Numbered from the stretch's first letter, positions 10,163 through 20,239 are shown. The stretch: DNA of 64,000 nt from Heligmosomoides polygyrus polygyrus (GCA_947396885.1 OX377205.1:21749407-21813406), one strand, 5' to 3'. Notes: a model not told the origin generated them from the sequence alone. Numbers and translations are program-made.

Positions 10163-11179
10163 ATGCCAACCGACAGGCAGTCTTTAATAACCGCAAAGCA
10201 AAGGCTGACACGCCATCTCAATGACGTAAAACATATCATTTTAGATTGCGAAAAATATAAGGAAGGTTGGGAATTCCCCACAGTTCGTAAAGACTTATAT
10301 GTCTTTATTCGTACTCATCGTTCATTGGTAACCTCTGTAATGAGTAAGCTCGAAACGAAAATCGAAGCTATTACCACAGTCTTTGCCGAAACTATCGAAG
10401 CTCTCGATCACAAACAATACCAAGAGGAAGATCAAGTTGTAAACTCCAAGAAAGAATTCGAATCGTACTGGGCTACCCAAGAAGGGGAACGTACTATCAC
10501 CTTCGCTTACGAAGTCCTTCAAAACCTCGAAATAAGATTAACTGAACTTGCAATGCAAGAGATGAGAGTGTTGTTCTCGGATGAGTACGAAAATCTAGAG
10601 CGACAACAAGGTAGTACACAATCCTCTTCAACCGCACCTATCAACAGCCCATTTGCAACCTTTTCGAATAATAGTATCTTTCAAGGTATACCATCGCATT
10701 GGTATAAAAAAGAACTTCGCGTACCGGACTTCGACGGAAATCCGACAGAGTTCGAAGCGTTTTGGGAAATCTTTTCGGAACTAGTCGATAAGCAACCGTA
10801 CTCAGACATCGAAAAGCTAACTATTCTTTTAGATAAATGCAAAGGGGAGGCTGCTCGCACACTGAAATATCTCCCTCGTAAGGGTACTTCCTATAGAGAT
10901 GCTATTAAGCAACTGAATGAACAATTCCGTAATAACGAACTAAATACTAAACTGTTACTGGAACAACTGGAGAGAATACCGCAATCGTCTGAAGACGCCT
11001 TTGAGCTTAGAGCAACGGTAAATGACCTCATGGCCATCATAGCATCGCTTTCTCGAGTAGAAAGTCACATAGACGCAATCGAATACAAAACTAAGGTCCG
11101 ACATAAATTCCCACCTAACGTTCAAAAGGAACTACTAGGGAGTATGAGGACTCCTCTAGCTGGACCATGGATAGATTGA
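10163..11179 (+). CDS. Gag of the inner unit (BEL/Pao type)
   Basis: ATG at 10163 (MPTDRQ), 338 codons to TGA at 11177. The first 150 residues are helical, with conserved AKQRLTRHL and EGWEFP blocks. The DUF1759-like core follows from about residue 185 (ELRVPDFDGNPTEFEAFW, then DKCKGEAARTLKYL), the usual gag signature of BEL/Pao elements. The zinc knuckles are in the next frame (11167 on). The two frames overlap by 13 bases and would need a -1 shift, programmed or mutational; most BEL/Pao elements use one gag-pol frame. The protein should assemble cytoplasmic virus-like particles. Confidence 0.8.
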   Translation: MPTDRQSLITAKQRLTRHLNDVKHIILDCEKYKEGWEFPTVRKDLYVFIRTHRSLVTSVMSKLETKIEAITTVFAETIEALDHKQYQEEDQVVNSKKEFESYWATQEGERTITFAYEVLQNLEIRLTELAMQEMRVLFSDEYENLERQQGSTQSSSTAPINSPFATFSNNSIFQGIPSHWYKKELRVPDFDGNPTEFEAFWEIFSELVDKQPYSDIEKLTILLDKCKGEAARTLKYLPRKGTSYRDAIKQLNEQFRNNELNTKLLLEQLERIPQSSEDAFELRATVNDLMAIIASLSRVESHIDAIEYKTKVRHKFPPNVQKELLGSMRTPLAGPWID

Positions 11180-14100
11180 TGTCCGAAATTCGCACTATTG
11201 TTAGAAGACAAGAAATTACACAAGCCCATAGTTCCTCAGTTCTAGCACCCCCCAAAAGGACAACTCTCCTCTATACGAAAACGCATCGAACGCAATCAGT
11301 AACTTACTCTTGCGCGGCTTGTAGTGGGCCCCACAAACTTAAATACTGTTCTCGATATAGGACAATAGACGCACGTAGAGAAAGAATCAGGACACTACAA
11401 AAGTGTTTCAAATGTTTCTCATCATTACATCGTAGCTCGGAATGTAATAAGCCACCTTGTCGGAGCTGTGGAGGTCCCCATAATACCACCCTTTGCAGGC
11501 CAACTCCGAACCCAAGTCGTAACCAGAATATAAACTCTCCATCGCGCAATCGATCATCTTCTTGGGAATGGGAAAGAGGAAGATCCCATAGCAGGTCCAC
11601 TAGCCGTCACTCATCAAAAACTAGACAATCGTCAAGGTCTCCTTCCGTCACTAGAAGGAATTCAATTCGTAAATCGCAAGACACTTCTGATACTTCAAAT
11701 CTAGCATCTTTAAGACGTACAAGGTCGCCTACACCCAGGCATTCACATTCTGCCAGTAGAAACGACATCGTGGCAGTTCATACCACTTCAACTCATGAAC
11801 CATGGGACTCCACTGGCATAGACTCCCTTTCGGAATCAGAAGAAGTCGTCCATGTAAATAGAGTGAATGTAAATAACGATTCTCTTTCTCGACTAATGAT
11901 TGCACAAATAGTTATTCGAAATCCGGAAACTAGGAAAAGCGTAAGGGTCCATGGCATCCTGGACACAGGATCAACTAGGAGCTTCATTTCTTCCAAACTT
12001 GCAGACAAATTACAGCTACCTTTCTCCGAGGAATCCTTTTATATCATTACTACCTTTGGAGGAAGGCAAGAAAAGAAGCGATCCAGAAAGGTCACGGCTA
12101 TCGCTTTGGGAGTAAAAGACGAGGCACTAAAAATGACCTTCCTCATTTCAAGCTCTATAACCGAACGGATTTCAATACCCCGCCTATCGGATGCTGATTA
12201 TCATTACGCAACAATGAACCATATCGATTCTAAGTTCCTCAGTCTTTCGGATGTCGAAATCACACCGGAAGTACTAATAGGAATCGACTTTTATAACGAC
12301 GTAGTCAGACCGTCCGAATCCAGTTTAAGATTGCCCTCAGGTCTTTTAGTCGTACCAACAGTTTTTGGACATGTGGTCGCCGGTTCGGAAGGCACGTCTA
12401 TAGTATGTAATCACAGCGAAGTACAAATGACAATCGCAAATCCGGAAGAAGACAACCTCGATTTGTCGGCAATGTGGGCACTTGAAAATTTCGGAATCAC
12501 TGAACCTATTTCTGAGTCGGAAGAAAATCGTAAAATTTTGCAACAATTTCAGGATACCATTGAAGTCAGAGATAAAGAAATTTTCGTAAGATTTCCTTGG
12601 AAACTCAATCGTATGGAGCTAAATGATAATTATAAAATAGCGCTTAGTCGTCTTCATCAACTTTTCAATTCGCTACAAAGGAAGCCAGAACTGTGGTCTG
12701 CCTATTGTGAGACAATAAAAGAACAGCTGGACCGTAATATAATCGAAGACGTACCGCAAAGTCGAGAATCACTTGACTGTCCCATATACTACATCCCCCA
12801 TCAGGCGGTAATAAAACCCACTAGTAGCACGACAAAGGTAAGAATAGTACTCGATGCTCGCTCAAAAAGAGTGGGTCAACTCTCTTTGAACGACGTACTC
12901 TACAAGGGACCTATCCTATTGCCAGCTTTGTTAGGAATCCTCTTCAAAATGCGCTTCGGAAGCAATCTCGTAACAGCAGATGTTGAAAAGGCATTCCATA
13001 TGATTCGTCTTCAGGAATCGGAACGCGATGCAACCCGGTTTTTATGGTTGAAAGATACCAGCAAACCACCTTCTCCGGGTAATATTCGGGAACTTCGATT
13101 CACTAGAGTCCCTTTCGGAACAAGACAAGTCCTTCGTTATTAGCCATGTCCATCCGATTTATGCTCGAACGTAGCGAACACAAAATCTTGTGTTCCGAAA
13201 TATCTCGTAATCTTTATGTAGACAACCTAGTCCTAAGAGCGGACACGGTTGAAGAAGCCATTTCGAAATATCGGTTATGTAAGCTCATTTTCGAAAACAT
13301 GTCGATGAATATAAGGGAATTTGCAACGAATAATGAAAACATAAGGTCACAATTTGCAGAAAAGGACAGATCAAAATCTACAGTGACGAAACTGTTAGGC
13401 ATTCCCTGGAATACGGAAACGGATCAACTTGATCCTACAGTCGAAACTTCGCTACTGTAATAATGCTACGAAACGATCTGTACTCCAAGCAACTCACCTT
13501 ACCTTTGACCCTCTCGGGTTCTTAATCCCTATGCTGATACCAGCAAGGATATTCCTTCAGAAGCTGTGGGTCAAAGGGTATGATTGGGATGAACCCCTTT
13601 CGCAAGAAGACGCTGCGGCATGGAAAGAAATCTGTAACTGCGGACAAAACTTCTCGAAATGCTTAGATCGATATTTAGATGAACTACACTCAACTAGCAA
13701 ATACGAACTATGCACCTTTGTAGATGCCTCATGTAATACGCAGCTTGTACGTATCTTCGTACAATTAGCCAAAGTAGCATCAAAAGTCATCTAGTATGCT
13801 CCAGGTATCGCCTCGCTCCAATAACGTACCTTACAGGTGAGAAAACAGCGACCATCCCAAAACTAGAACTTTTAGCACTTCTCATTGGTTCACAGTTAAC
13901 AGATTTTATTTGAACAACCTCGACATCACCATCGAGAAAATTCACATTTTTTCAGATAGTAACATTGCCCTATCGCAAATCCATTCTGGTCGAAACTATG
14001 GTACATTCGTAAACAACCGAGTACGGAAAATAAGATCACTTCATGAATCGTGGATGCGAAAGAAACTCGAAAGTAGCTTTTATTATGTTAACTCGCAAGA

Positions 14101-14460
14101 CAATATAGCAGATTGTGCAACTAGAGGGTTAACCGGCTCAGAACTTCTACACCATGGCGAATGGTGGAACGGCCCACCATTCCTTCAAGATAACCAAACG
14201 CAATGTCTGTAGTTAAGAAATGCGAAATGAAATGGACGGAATCGGAAGTGTCCTTCCAGCTGTTTTGTGACAAAAAGGAGAAAGACCCCGTCTTCAGGTA
14301 CGGATTATCGAATTGGACAAAACTTAAAAAATCCACAGCGATAGTTTTAAAATTTATCAAAAGAATATCTAAGTCAAGGTATTACGACGCAACGAGTAAG
14401 GACTCATCGGAATGTCCAGAGCTTTACCAGGTAACCGTAAACAATATAATTACGGCTTAA
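11167..14460 (+). pseudogene. Pol: zinc knuckles, A17 protease, reverse transcriptase, RNase H (broken)
   Basis: 11167-13143 carries two zinc knuckles (CAACSGPHKLKYC, CFKCFSSLHRSSEC) with a third Cys/His cluster (CRSCGGPHNTTLC), an Arg/Ser-rich linker, the protease (VHGILDTGSTRSFIS and LPSGLLVVPTVFGHVVAG) and the RT first half (VRIVLDARSK, LVTADVEKAFHMI). A one-base shift near 13110 moves the RT second half to 13146-13460, where the catalytic box reads YVDN. Further shifts give the A17-linked region 13443-13797 (FDPLGFLIP, LCTFVDASC) and RNase H 13910-14212 (FSDSNIALSQI, FVNNRVRKIRSL). The piece 14203-14460 leads into the integrase. At least four frame breaks, so no functional polyprotein. 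Confidence 0.85.
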
Positions 14461-14463
14461 GGT

Positions 14464-16527
14464 ATGCAACTGGCCGAAAACGTGCTTATACGTGATCATT
14501 ACCGGGTAGCTTCTCATGACCAAATGCGCTCGTATCGAAATCTCAACTTAATATCGAAAAATCACATATTTCGATGTACTGGACGCCTCGCAAACTCCCA
14601 CTTAGGATTCGATGCAATAAATTCAACACTAATTTTACCAAATCACGCTCTGACCAACTGTCTAATAAGGCACGCTCATAACCAATGCGGTCATCAAGGA
14701 GTAAACAGCACGCTCGCAAAGCTGCATGAAAAATATTGGATTCCAAGAGGACGCCAAATTGTAAAAAAGGTGCTTCGCAAATGTATAACCTGTAAAAGGG
14801 TTCAGGGATTACCATATAGATATCCTGTATCACCTCCGCTCCCTGAACATAGGGTATGCATATCGCGCCCATTCGAACACGTTGGAATAGATTATGCAGG
14901 GCCATTTACGGTAAAAGTAGAGGGAAGCCTCCACGAAAAAAGATGGATTTGCCTGATCACATGTATGAGTACACGCGCAATCCATATTGAGGTAGTACAT
15001 GGCTTATCAGCTGTAGAATTCGTATGCGCACTTCGTCGGTTTATCTCTCGAAGAGGCACACCTCGCACAATAACATCGGACAACGCATCCACATTTAAAG
15101 CTGGTAATGAAATTGTCCAACAATTACTCGCCACCTCTAGGTCATCGGAAGATGTAGCTAGCTTTTCGGCAAACCATGGGATCCAATGGAACTTTATTAC
15201 GCCTCTTTCTCCTTGGAAAGGCGGTTTTTATGAAAAATTAATCGGACTATTAAAATCTTGCTTGCGCAAAACAATCAAGCGTAAATTTGTCTCAGATGAT
15301 GAATTCAATACAGTCATAACCGAATGCGAAGCAATAATTAACAGTCGACCTCTAACTTATGTCTCTTCAGAATTTCAAGATAGTAATCCGGTTCGACCAG
15401 TCGACTTTATTCATCCCCTTGCACAAATTTCTCCGTGGAAATTCGAACCTGACTATGACCCAGAATATAGACTCATGTCAAACTCGTCGGACGCAGATCA
15501 ACTCCTAAGCGAAACGAAAGAAACACTGGCAAAGTTCTGGAAGATGTGGTCGCACACATATCTCACAACTTTGCAACAAATGCGTACACAAATCTCTAGT
15601 AAGAGATCTTCCCAAAAGGAACCCCAAGTAGGAGCAGTCGTAATGTTAATGGACGAAACCCAATCTCGAGGACAATGGGAATTGGGAATTATAGCGCAAC
15701 TGCATCGTGGAGAAGACGACATGGTGAGGTCGGCAACCGTCAGACGTACAAATGGCACTACTATCAAACGCTCAATCAACATGCTCATTGCTCTCGAGCT
15801 TACGGTAACAGACGATTTCATAGAAACGCTGAGATCAGAAAACGAGGAAAGCAATCCTAGTCGTCCGACGGGAAACACAGCTTGTATTCGCAAACAACCG
15901 CCGCGAGCTGTGAAAAAATGCGTTCGCTTCTCCGACGATCCCGATATCATAGCGAATCTCCGAATCAGCGCCAGCCGCGTCTCTTCGCTGCTTTTCACAG
16001 CCTTCACAATTCTCGGACTCTTAGCTCCGTTAAGCGCTCCTGTTGATTCTTCCACCACACATCGAAAGCTCGAAATTGACTGTATTAAAGGAGGCATTAG
16101 TGTTCGTAACCTGATGCCGTTCTCCGATATCGAGGCTTGCGCTGAGCACCACTGCGTGGATACACGCGTTTTACAGCAGCAAACGACCGTAATGTTCCCC
16201 GCAAGTGTCTGTTTACACGACCACAGCGTTCGCGTTAAAGCAAAATACGAGGGGAGCGCATACTTTGGATCAGCGTCCTGTCCTGCAAGTCCCTTTTGCG
16301 AAATGATATCATGTACCTTTTGTTCACTAATGATAAACAATCCTGACTGCTGGCCACGTACCGCTATTGCAATTTTAACCATTCTCCTCTACTTTACAGT
16401 GATCTCCTTTCTACTGTCTTTCTGTTTCTGCCGTAAATTGATCTTTTGCATTCGTAAAATTTTTACATTAATCGCAACTTCTTTCACCGAAAATATGAAG
16501 CAAACGCAGACGACACGTTACCCTTAG
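14464..16527 (+). CDS. Integrase fused in frame to env N-terminal glycoprotein
   Basis: One open frame of 687 codons. Residues about 65-110 are the HHCC zinc-binding domain (HAHNQCGHQG, CITCKR). The DDE core follows: GIDYAGPF (first D), TITSDNAST (second D) and WKGGFYEKLIG (E). The DUF5641-like C-terminal region comes next (VGAVVMLMDE, GQWELGIIAQL). After FSDDPDI the frame runs without a stop into a signal-anchor-like segment (LLFTAFTILGLLAPLSA), a Cys-rich ectodomain and a transmembrane stretch near the end (AIAILTILLYFTVISFLLS). The second half matches the env piece at 20964-20407. In-frame pol-env fusion is unusual; processing at the signal segment is inferred. Confidence 0.8.
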   Translation: MQLAENVLIRDHYRVASHDQMRSYRNLNLISKNHIFRCTGRLANSHLGFDAINSTLILPNHALTNCLIRHAHNQCGHQGVNSTLAKLHEKYWIPRGRQIVKKVLRKCITCKRVQGLPYRYPVSPPLPEHRVCISRPFEHVGIDYAGPFTVKVEGSLHEKRWICLITCMSTRAIHIEVVHGLSAVEFVCALRRFISRRGTPRTITSDNASTFKAGNEIVQQLLATSRSSEDVASFSANHGIQWNFITPLSPWKGGFYEKLIGLLKSCLRKTIKRKFVSDDEFNTVITECEAIINSRPLTYVSSEFQDSNPVRPVDFIHPLAQISPWKFEPDYDPEYRLMSNSSDADQLLSETKETLAKFWKMWSHTYLTTLQQMRTQISSKRSSQKEPQVGAVVMLMDETQSRGQWELGIIAQLHRGEDDMVRSATVRRTNGTTIKRSINMLIALELTVTDDFIETLRSENEESNPSRPTGNTACIRKQPPRAVKKCVRFSDDPDIIANLRISASRVSSLLFTAFTILGLLAPLSAPVDSSTTHRKLEIDCIKGGISVRNLMPFSDIEACAEHHCVDTRVLQQQTTVMFPASVCLHDHSVRVKAKYEGSAYFGSASCPASPFCEMISCTFCSLMINNPDCWPRTAIAILTILLYFTVISFLLSFCFCRKLIFCIRKIFTLIATSFTENMKQTQTTRYP

Positions 16528-16529
16528 TT

Positions 16530-18199
16530 ATGATCTCCACTAGCCGTAAAAGACTCAAAAGATCTTCATTCGTAAACGTCGTCACTATTGTCACCGCTTG
16601 CTCGTTATTCTCATCAGTCTCTGCTTGTCAGCAAGCATTCACCATAACCTCGGAAAGTATTCAATGCTCGAACAATATCTCTGACTGCTCTAAGGTAGAA
16701 AACATAGCCCTAAAGATCAATCCTTTAATTAGAGAAGCTTGCATTGTAGTGACTTTACAAGATTCGATAGCTGAACAAATTAAAATCGTTTTAAACCAAG
16801 TCAATTTAGGGTGTAACGTAAATTTTCTGTATTTTACTCGAAATACAATCACTAAAGTTCAATCTAGAAAACGATGTTCGCACATGGGTTCATGCACTGG
16901 CCGCAAATGCGCTAAAGTAACCGTCAGTACACTTCTAGATGAACTCTCGGAAGCAAACAAATACCCTGGTATAACCTACTGTTCGGAATCCTGCGGGTTT
17001 TGGGGATGCGACTGCGGCTATCCCTCACCCGTTGTCTCTTTTATCGCATTTATAAGGAAGACATCGACAATACTACATTCGAAGTCGTAAATTGCCCATC
17101 GTGGTCAGAATTTGTTAACTTGACGTACGAAATTAATAGATCACGAGGGAAAAACCATAAGTTCACCTTCATGCTTTCTCCTAATACGCAAAAAACTATT
17201 TTCCATGGAATACTTTCCGTAACTAATCTAGCTGTACCGCCTATACCCTTCCTAAATTCTCTTTTCATCCGTCATCGAAACCAAACAGCTATGATATCTG
17301 AAAACACGAAATTATCGTATATGTGCTCATCAATCAATGACAGTTATCTTAACGAATGTTCTGTGGAAGATACCTGTACTTGTACTCCCGCAGAAAACGA
17401 AGTTAACTGTTACTGCATTAATGATCGTCCTAGTGATCTATTCACCTTAAAGACTACTCTTCCCTTAACGTACCCCAACTTCATAATTGATCAGTCACCG
17501 CAGTTAAATTCGTACCCAGTCGTCAGTACTGAACTTGCATCGCTGGAGATCTCTCTTTCGCTCAACACTCAACTCAACTCAACGGTTGGATGTTACGGCT
17601 GCACCGAAGGTGCATCTGCAACATTCACTTGTCAATCAAGTATTGACTGGGCACTTGCTCAATTGGAATGCTCAACGCAATCGTTTGCCCTACCATGCTC
17701 TCGCAACAAGAAAAGTACAACTGTTAAATTTTCTTTCAACGTCGCCAACGTAAACGAGATATGTAAAGTTCGCTGCGGAACTAATACCGTAATCGTAGAA
17801 GTTTCTGGAATTTTACAGTTTATCCGGCCCTTCGTAAAATTCCCTTATATCTCGAAACTCGTCAAACTTCCTATAGAATTTGACGATAGTTCAGAATTTT
17901 CGCTCCCTGATATTTCTCAACTTTTCAATGTCATTCGAAAATATTTAATGTATTCTCTTTTAATCGCAGCAACTCCACTGCTACTGCTCGCATTAATAAT
18001 AGGCATATGCTCTATTCAAAATGCAAAAAAATCCCATGCAAACAAGAATTCCTGCATTTCTTCCTTGTACATGCAGTTCCCATGTTTGATTCCTCTATTC
18101 CTCTTGCTGTATATATTCACCATTCCAATGCGTATCACGCTCCTCCTTTTTCATTCCATTTACAAGTTCGGAATTCGGAAATGTTCGCAAATTCGCTAA
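16530..18199 (+). pseudogene. Env second glycoprotein (phlebovirus-Gc-like), frameshifted
   Basis: The ATG at 16530 is two bases after the previous stop. The first frame (to 17090) starts with a signal-like segment (VVTIVTACSLFSSVSA) and a Cys-rich region ending SCGFWGCDC. The homologous continuation (CLFYRIYKED...) is in another frame from about 17030 to 18199. That part is Cys-rich and ends with a transmembrane helix (LLIAATPLLLLALIIGI) and a second hydrophobic segment. Such env genes are known from nematode BEL/Pao elements and resemble phlebovirus Gc. One frame change near 17030 breaks this copy. Confidence 0.75.
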
Positions 18200-18241
18200 A
18201 TTAAGATTTTAACACAACGTCACCTTCGTCATGTTTAGAAT

Positions 18242-18463
18242 ATGACGGAAGGTAACAACAACGACAACAATGACCAAAAACAAGACGAACAAATGGACAC
18301 CTCGAACGCAAATAATGGTACCGATCAGCCACCCGAACCGGCTGCGTAAGACCTATCTTCACCCGTTGATGATATTGCGCATTCGATGAAAGCCGTACAA
18401 GAATTAGTTAAACAACTGCACGAAAAGCTCGAAACCCTCCACAATGATGCGATCGAAAAATAG
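18242..18463 (+). pseudogene. Small post-env ORF with an internal stop
   Basis: The ATG at 18242 starts a frame of acidic and Asn/Gln-rich residues (MTEGNNNDNNDQKQDEQMD). It meets TAA at 18347 and stays open in the same frame to TAG at 18461. The second part looks coiled-coil (AHSMKAVQELVKQLHEKLETL). The position just after env matches the small ORF at 1-349. No family was recognised. Confidence 0.45.
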
Positions 18464-18483
18464 GTAAATAGTAGAAGTCTTAA

Positions 18484-18503
18484 CTTAAATAAAAGTATTT
18501 AAG
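18484..18503 (+). terminator. PolyA signal within a small hairpin
   Basis: CTTAAATA (18484-18491) pairs with TATTTAAG (18496-18503). AATAAA is at 18488-18493. It lies between the small ORF and the right inverted repeat, so the inner unit appears to have its own 3' end signal. Confidence 0.45.
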
Positions 18504-18519
18504 TATCTTTTGCAAGCAG

Positions 18520-18656
18520 ACAGTGTAAAGTGCGGCACAGTGACAGTGTAAAGTGCGGCACAGTGCGCGTGCGGATTTGGCCTACAAAACTGGCAGTGTA
18601 CAGTGCGACCTAGTGCTCTTGCGGATTTGGCATGTACATTCCAGAAAGGTTAGCCG
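18520..18656 (-). repeat. Right inverted repeat inside copy 2
   Basis: Reverse complement of 9887-10001, with a 24-base block (ACAGTGTAAAGTGCGGCAC) duplicated at the inner end. It ends GGTTAGCCG at 18656. Confidence 0.8.
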
Positions 18657-18698
18657 TTCCAGAAAGGAGTTGAGAATCAACTCAAGGCTCTGTTGACC

Positions 18699-19058
18699 AT
18701 GGCAGACTATACGAATGTTCTTCCTGCGGAAAAGGACCCCCCGTCGGAGAAATCGACCGAACCGAAGGGAAATCCGGATCCACCACCCGTAAAAAGGGGA
18801 CTTTGCAAGTTTCTCTGCGGTTCATATACCCATCAATTCGCAACAGACTGCGACGTTTACACAACGATTCGAAAGCGTGAAAACCGCATGAACGAACTGC
18901 ACATTTGCTTTCGGTGCTTTCAACAACACTTTCCATCTACATCATCGAAAGCAGATGATTGCAAACAAGTGCCATGCTATTATTGCACACAAGCAGGAAG
19001 GGAAATGAGAGGACACGTGTCAGCACTTTGTCCTTTCATGTTCCCATATACGGACTGA
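18699..19058 (+). CDS. Zinc-knuckle protein, gag C-terminus-like
   Basis: ATG at 18699, 119 codons. After a Pro/Lys-rich N-terminus the protein carries a BEL/Pao-style cluster: CKFLCGSYTHQFATDC, then HICFRCFQQHF, then CKQVPCYYC and a final H...LC. The spacing is like the gag zinc knuckles at 11290-11510. It lies outside the right inverted repeat and has no pol behind it. It may be the severed end of the outer element's gag (N-terminus at 9439) or an accessory nucleic-acid-binding protein. The open frame itself is intact. Confidence 0.6.
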   Translation: MADYTNVLPAEKDPPSEKSTEPKGNPDPPPVKRGLCKFLCGSYTHQFATDCDVYTTIRKRENRMNELHICFRCFQQHFPSTSSKADDCKQVPCYYCTQAGREMRGHVSALCPFMFPYTD

Positions 19059-19606
19059 ATGATCGTAACAATCATGTGAAGATTCGAGACGTAAGCGAGT
19101 CATCGAAATCGTCAGCGCAAGCGTAATGAATTGAGCGGAAATCAATACCAACCATATCGATTGACAGTTTAATCCCATCTACTCTTGCAGCTAACCTTCG
19201 ATGACTCACGCAGGCTGGGCAGCAATACATGGCACTGAAAGGCGATTGATTTCGAGGATGGTCGATTTATGGCTGATATTTATCTCTGTGGTCGATTTTT
19301 GGTTGTGAAGATTTTTCCTTATATCGTATGGTCGATTGAATGGAATTCTGTCTAAAATCGTCCGAGCACGGTCCATTCTTAATCGGAAGTTTGTCAGTAT
19401 TCACACTACTTGGCGCCGGAGGATCCTTAACAAACGTAAACCCGTGTCAGGCCAACTGTGAGGACCATACTTTCGTTATGTCTCCTCGGCAGAATGGAAG
19501 GCATAGAGCTGTGCACTAATGATTGCAAATTTGAAAATTTGCTTTCGGTTAGATGCGCGGCTTTCGTAAATAATCAGTCCGTAATCTGGAACCCGAGGCG
19601 CCGGAG
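19059..19606 (+). other. 3' spacer of BEL/Pao copy 2
   Basis: No coding region recognised. Several GGTCGATTT-type words recur (19260-19340). The bases before the 3' LTR (CGAGGCGCCGGAG) are only weakly purine-rich, so the polypurine tract is uncertain. Confidence 0.5.
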
Positions 19607-19860
19607 TGTCGTGAATGACTCACGAAAAACCGCTATAAAAGCCGCCCCCTCGGGCGGTCCGGGAATTCCGGAGCGGGCTGCCGGACTGAACGGCGGCACG
19701 CTCCGCTCGGACTTCGTAATCTCGCTCTCCGTAACCGCATTTCATCAAATGACATGTAATGTGTCGTGTGTGACTTGTAGTAATAGTAAGAATAAATGAT
19801 TATAAGAAACCGTGCACCTGAAGAGATAATGAACCACCGAATGCACCTACAGTCAAAACA
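19607..19860 (+). repeat. 3' LTR of BEL/Pao copy 2
   Basis: 254 bases matching 8480-8732. TATA box at 19634-19641 and AATAAA at 19791-19796. Confidence 0.9.
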
Positions 19861-20237
19861 CATATCCTTTACAAAGCATTGTTTTTTCAGTTTCACATTT
19901 GAAGAATATCGCATCAAAGGTGGCATTGATAAGCTTGAGGTAGAGCTCATTGGATAGAGCTCGAAATTCTGATGCAGAGCAATGTTTGTTTCACACCAAC
20001 ATGTATCTTTACACTGGTTTTGTAAATCCTCTAAACATCCTGTTGATTGCAGTCCCAGCAAATCTGGTCGACCTGTGGCTCCGTTCGTTTGTCGGACCGT
20101 CGTCGTGGGGCCGCCGACGACGGTCTCCTTCAGGCCGTTGTCCGCCGCGCGCGCGACGGATGCACAGCGTGAGCGGAGACGGTGAGCGGGGGGATGACGC
20201 CGCAGGTATGGCCACCTGGGCGCGCGGCCGCGGCGCC
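19861..20237 (+). repeat. Outer part of right inverted-repeat arm
   Basis: Reverse complement of 6901-6990 followed by 2128-2435. It is uninterrupted here, which shows that the two left-arm pieces were once contiguous. Confidence 0.75.
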
Positions 20238-20239
20238 CA

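Larger units (their letters stand above)
8480..19860 (+). mobile_element. Large BEL/Pao env-bearing LTR retroelement (copy 2), 11.4 kb
   Basis: LTRs 8480-8732 and 19607-19860 (TGT...ACA) are flanked by CATAC (8475-8479) and CATAT (19861-19865), a 5-bp target duplication with one mismatch. A primer-binding site follows the 5' LTR directly. The order inside is: long leader, truncated gag (9439-9933), inverted repeat, hairpins with a TATA box, second gag, protease/RT/RNase H, integrase fused to env, env second ORF, small ORF, polyA signal, inverted repeat, zinc-knuckle ORF, spacer, LTR. The inner block 9887-18656 may be a separate element inserted in the gag of the outer one. Frameshifts in gag-pol and env make this copy inactive. 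Confidence 0.85.
2128..20237. mobile_element. Inverted-repeat DNA element carrying two nested LTR elements
   Basis: Sequence 2128-2435 plus 6901-7131 is the inverted counterpart of 19861-20237 plus about 8343-8479. The arms are about 0.5 kb each, GC-rich at the outer ends and AT-rich inside. Each arm is interrupted by one LTR retroelement at a recognisable target duplication. Removing these leaves an element of about 2.2 kb. It interrupts an env gene, since env-coding sequence runs up to both outer ends in the same orientation. No transposase was seen in the interior, so it is probably non-autonomous. No flanking target duplication was found. Confidence 0.7.

Noticed and set aside
15498..16382. 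294-codon minus-strand ORF
   Set aside because: Antisense to the integrase-env ORF, which carries all expected motifs.
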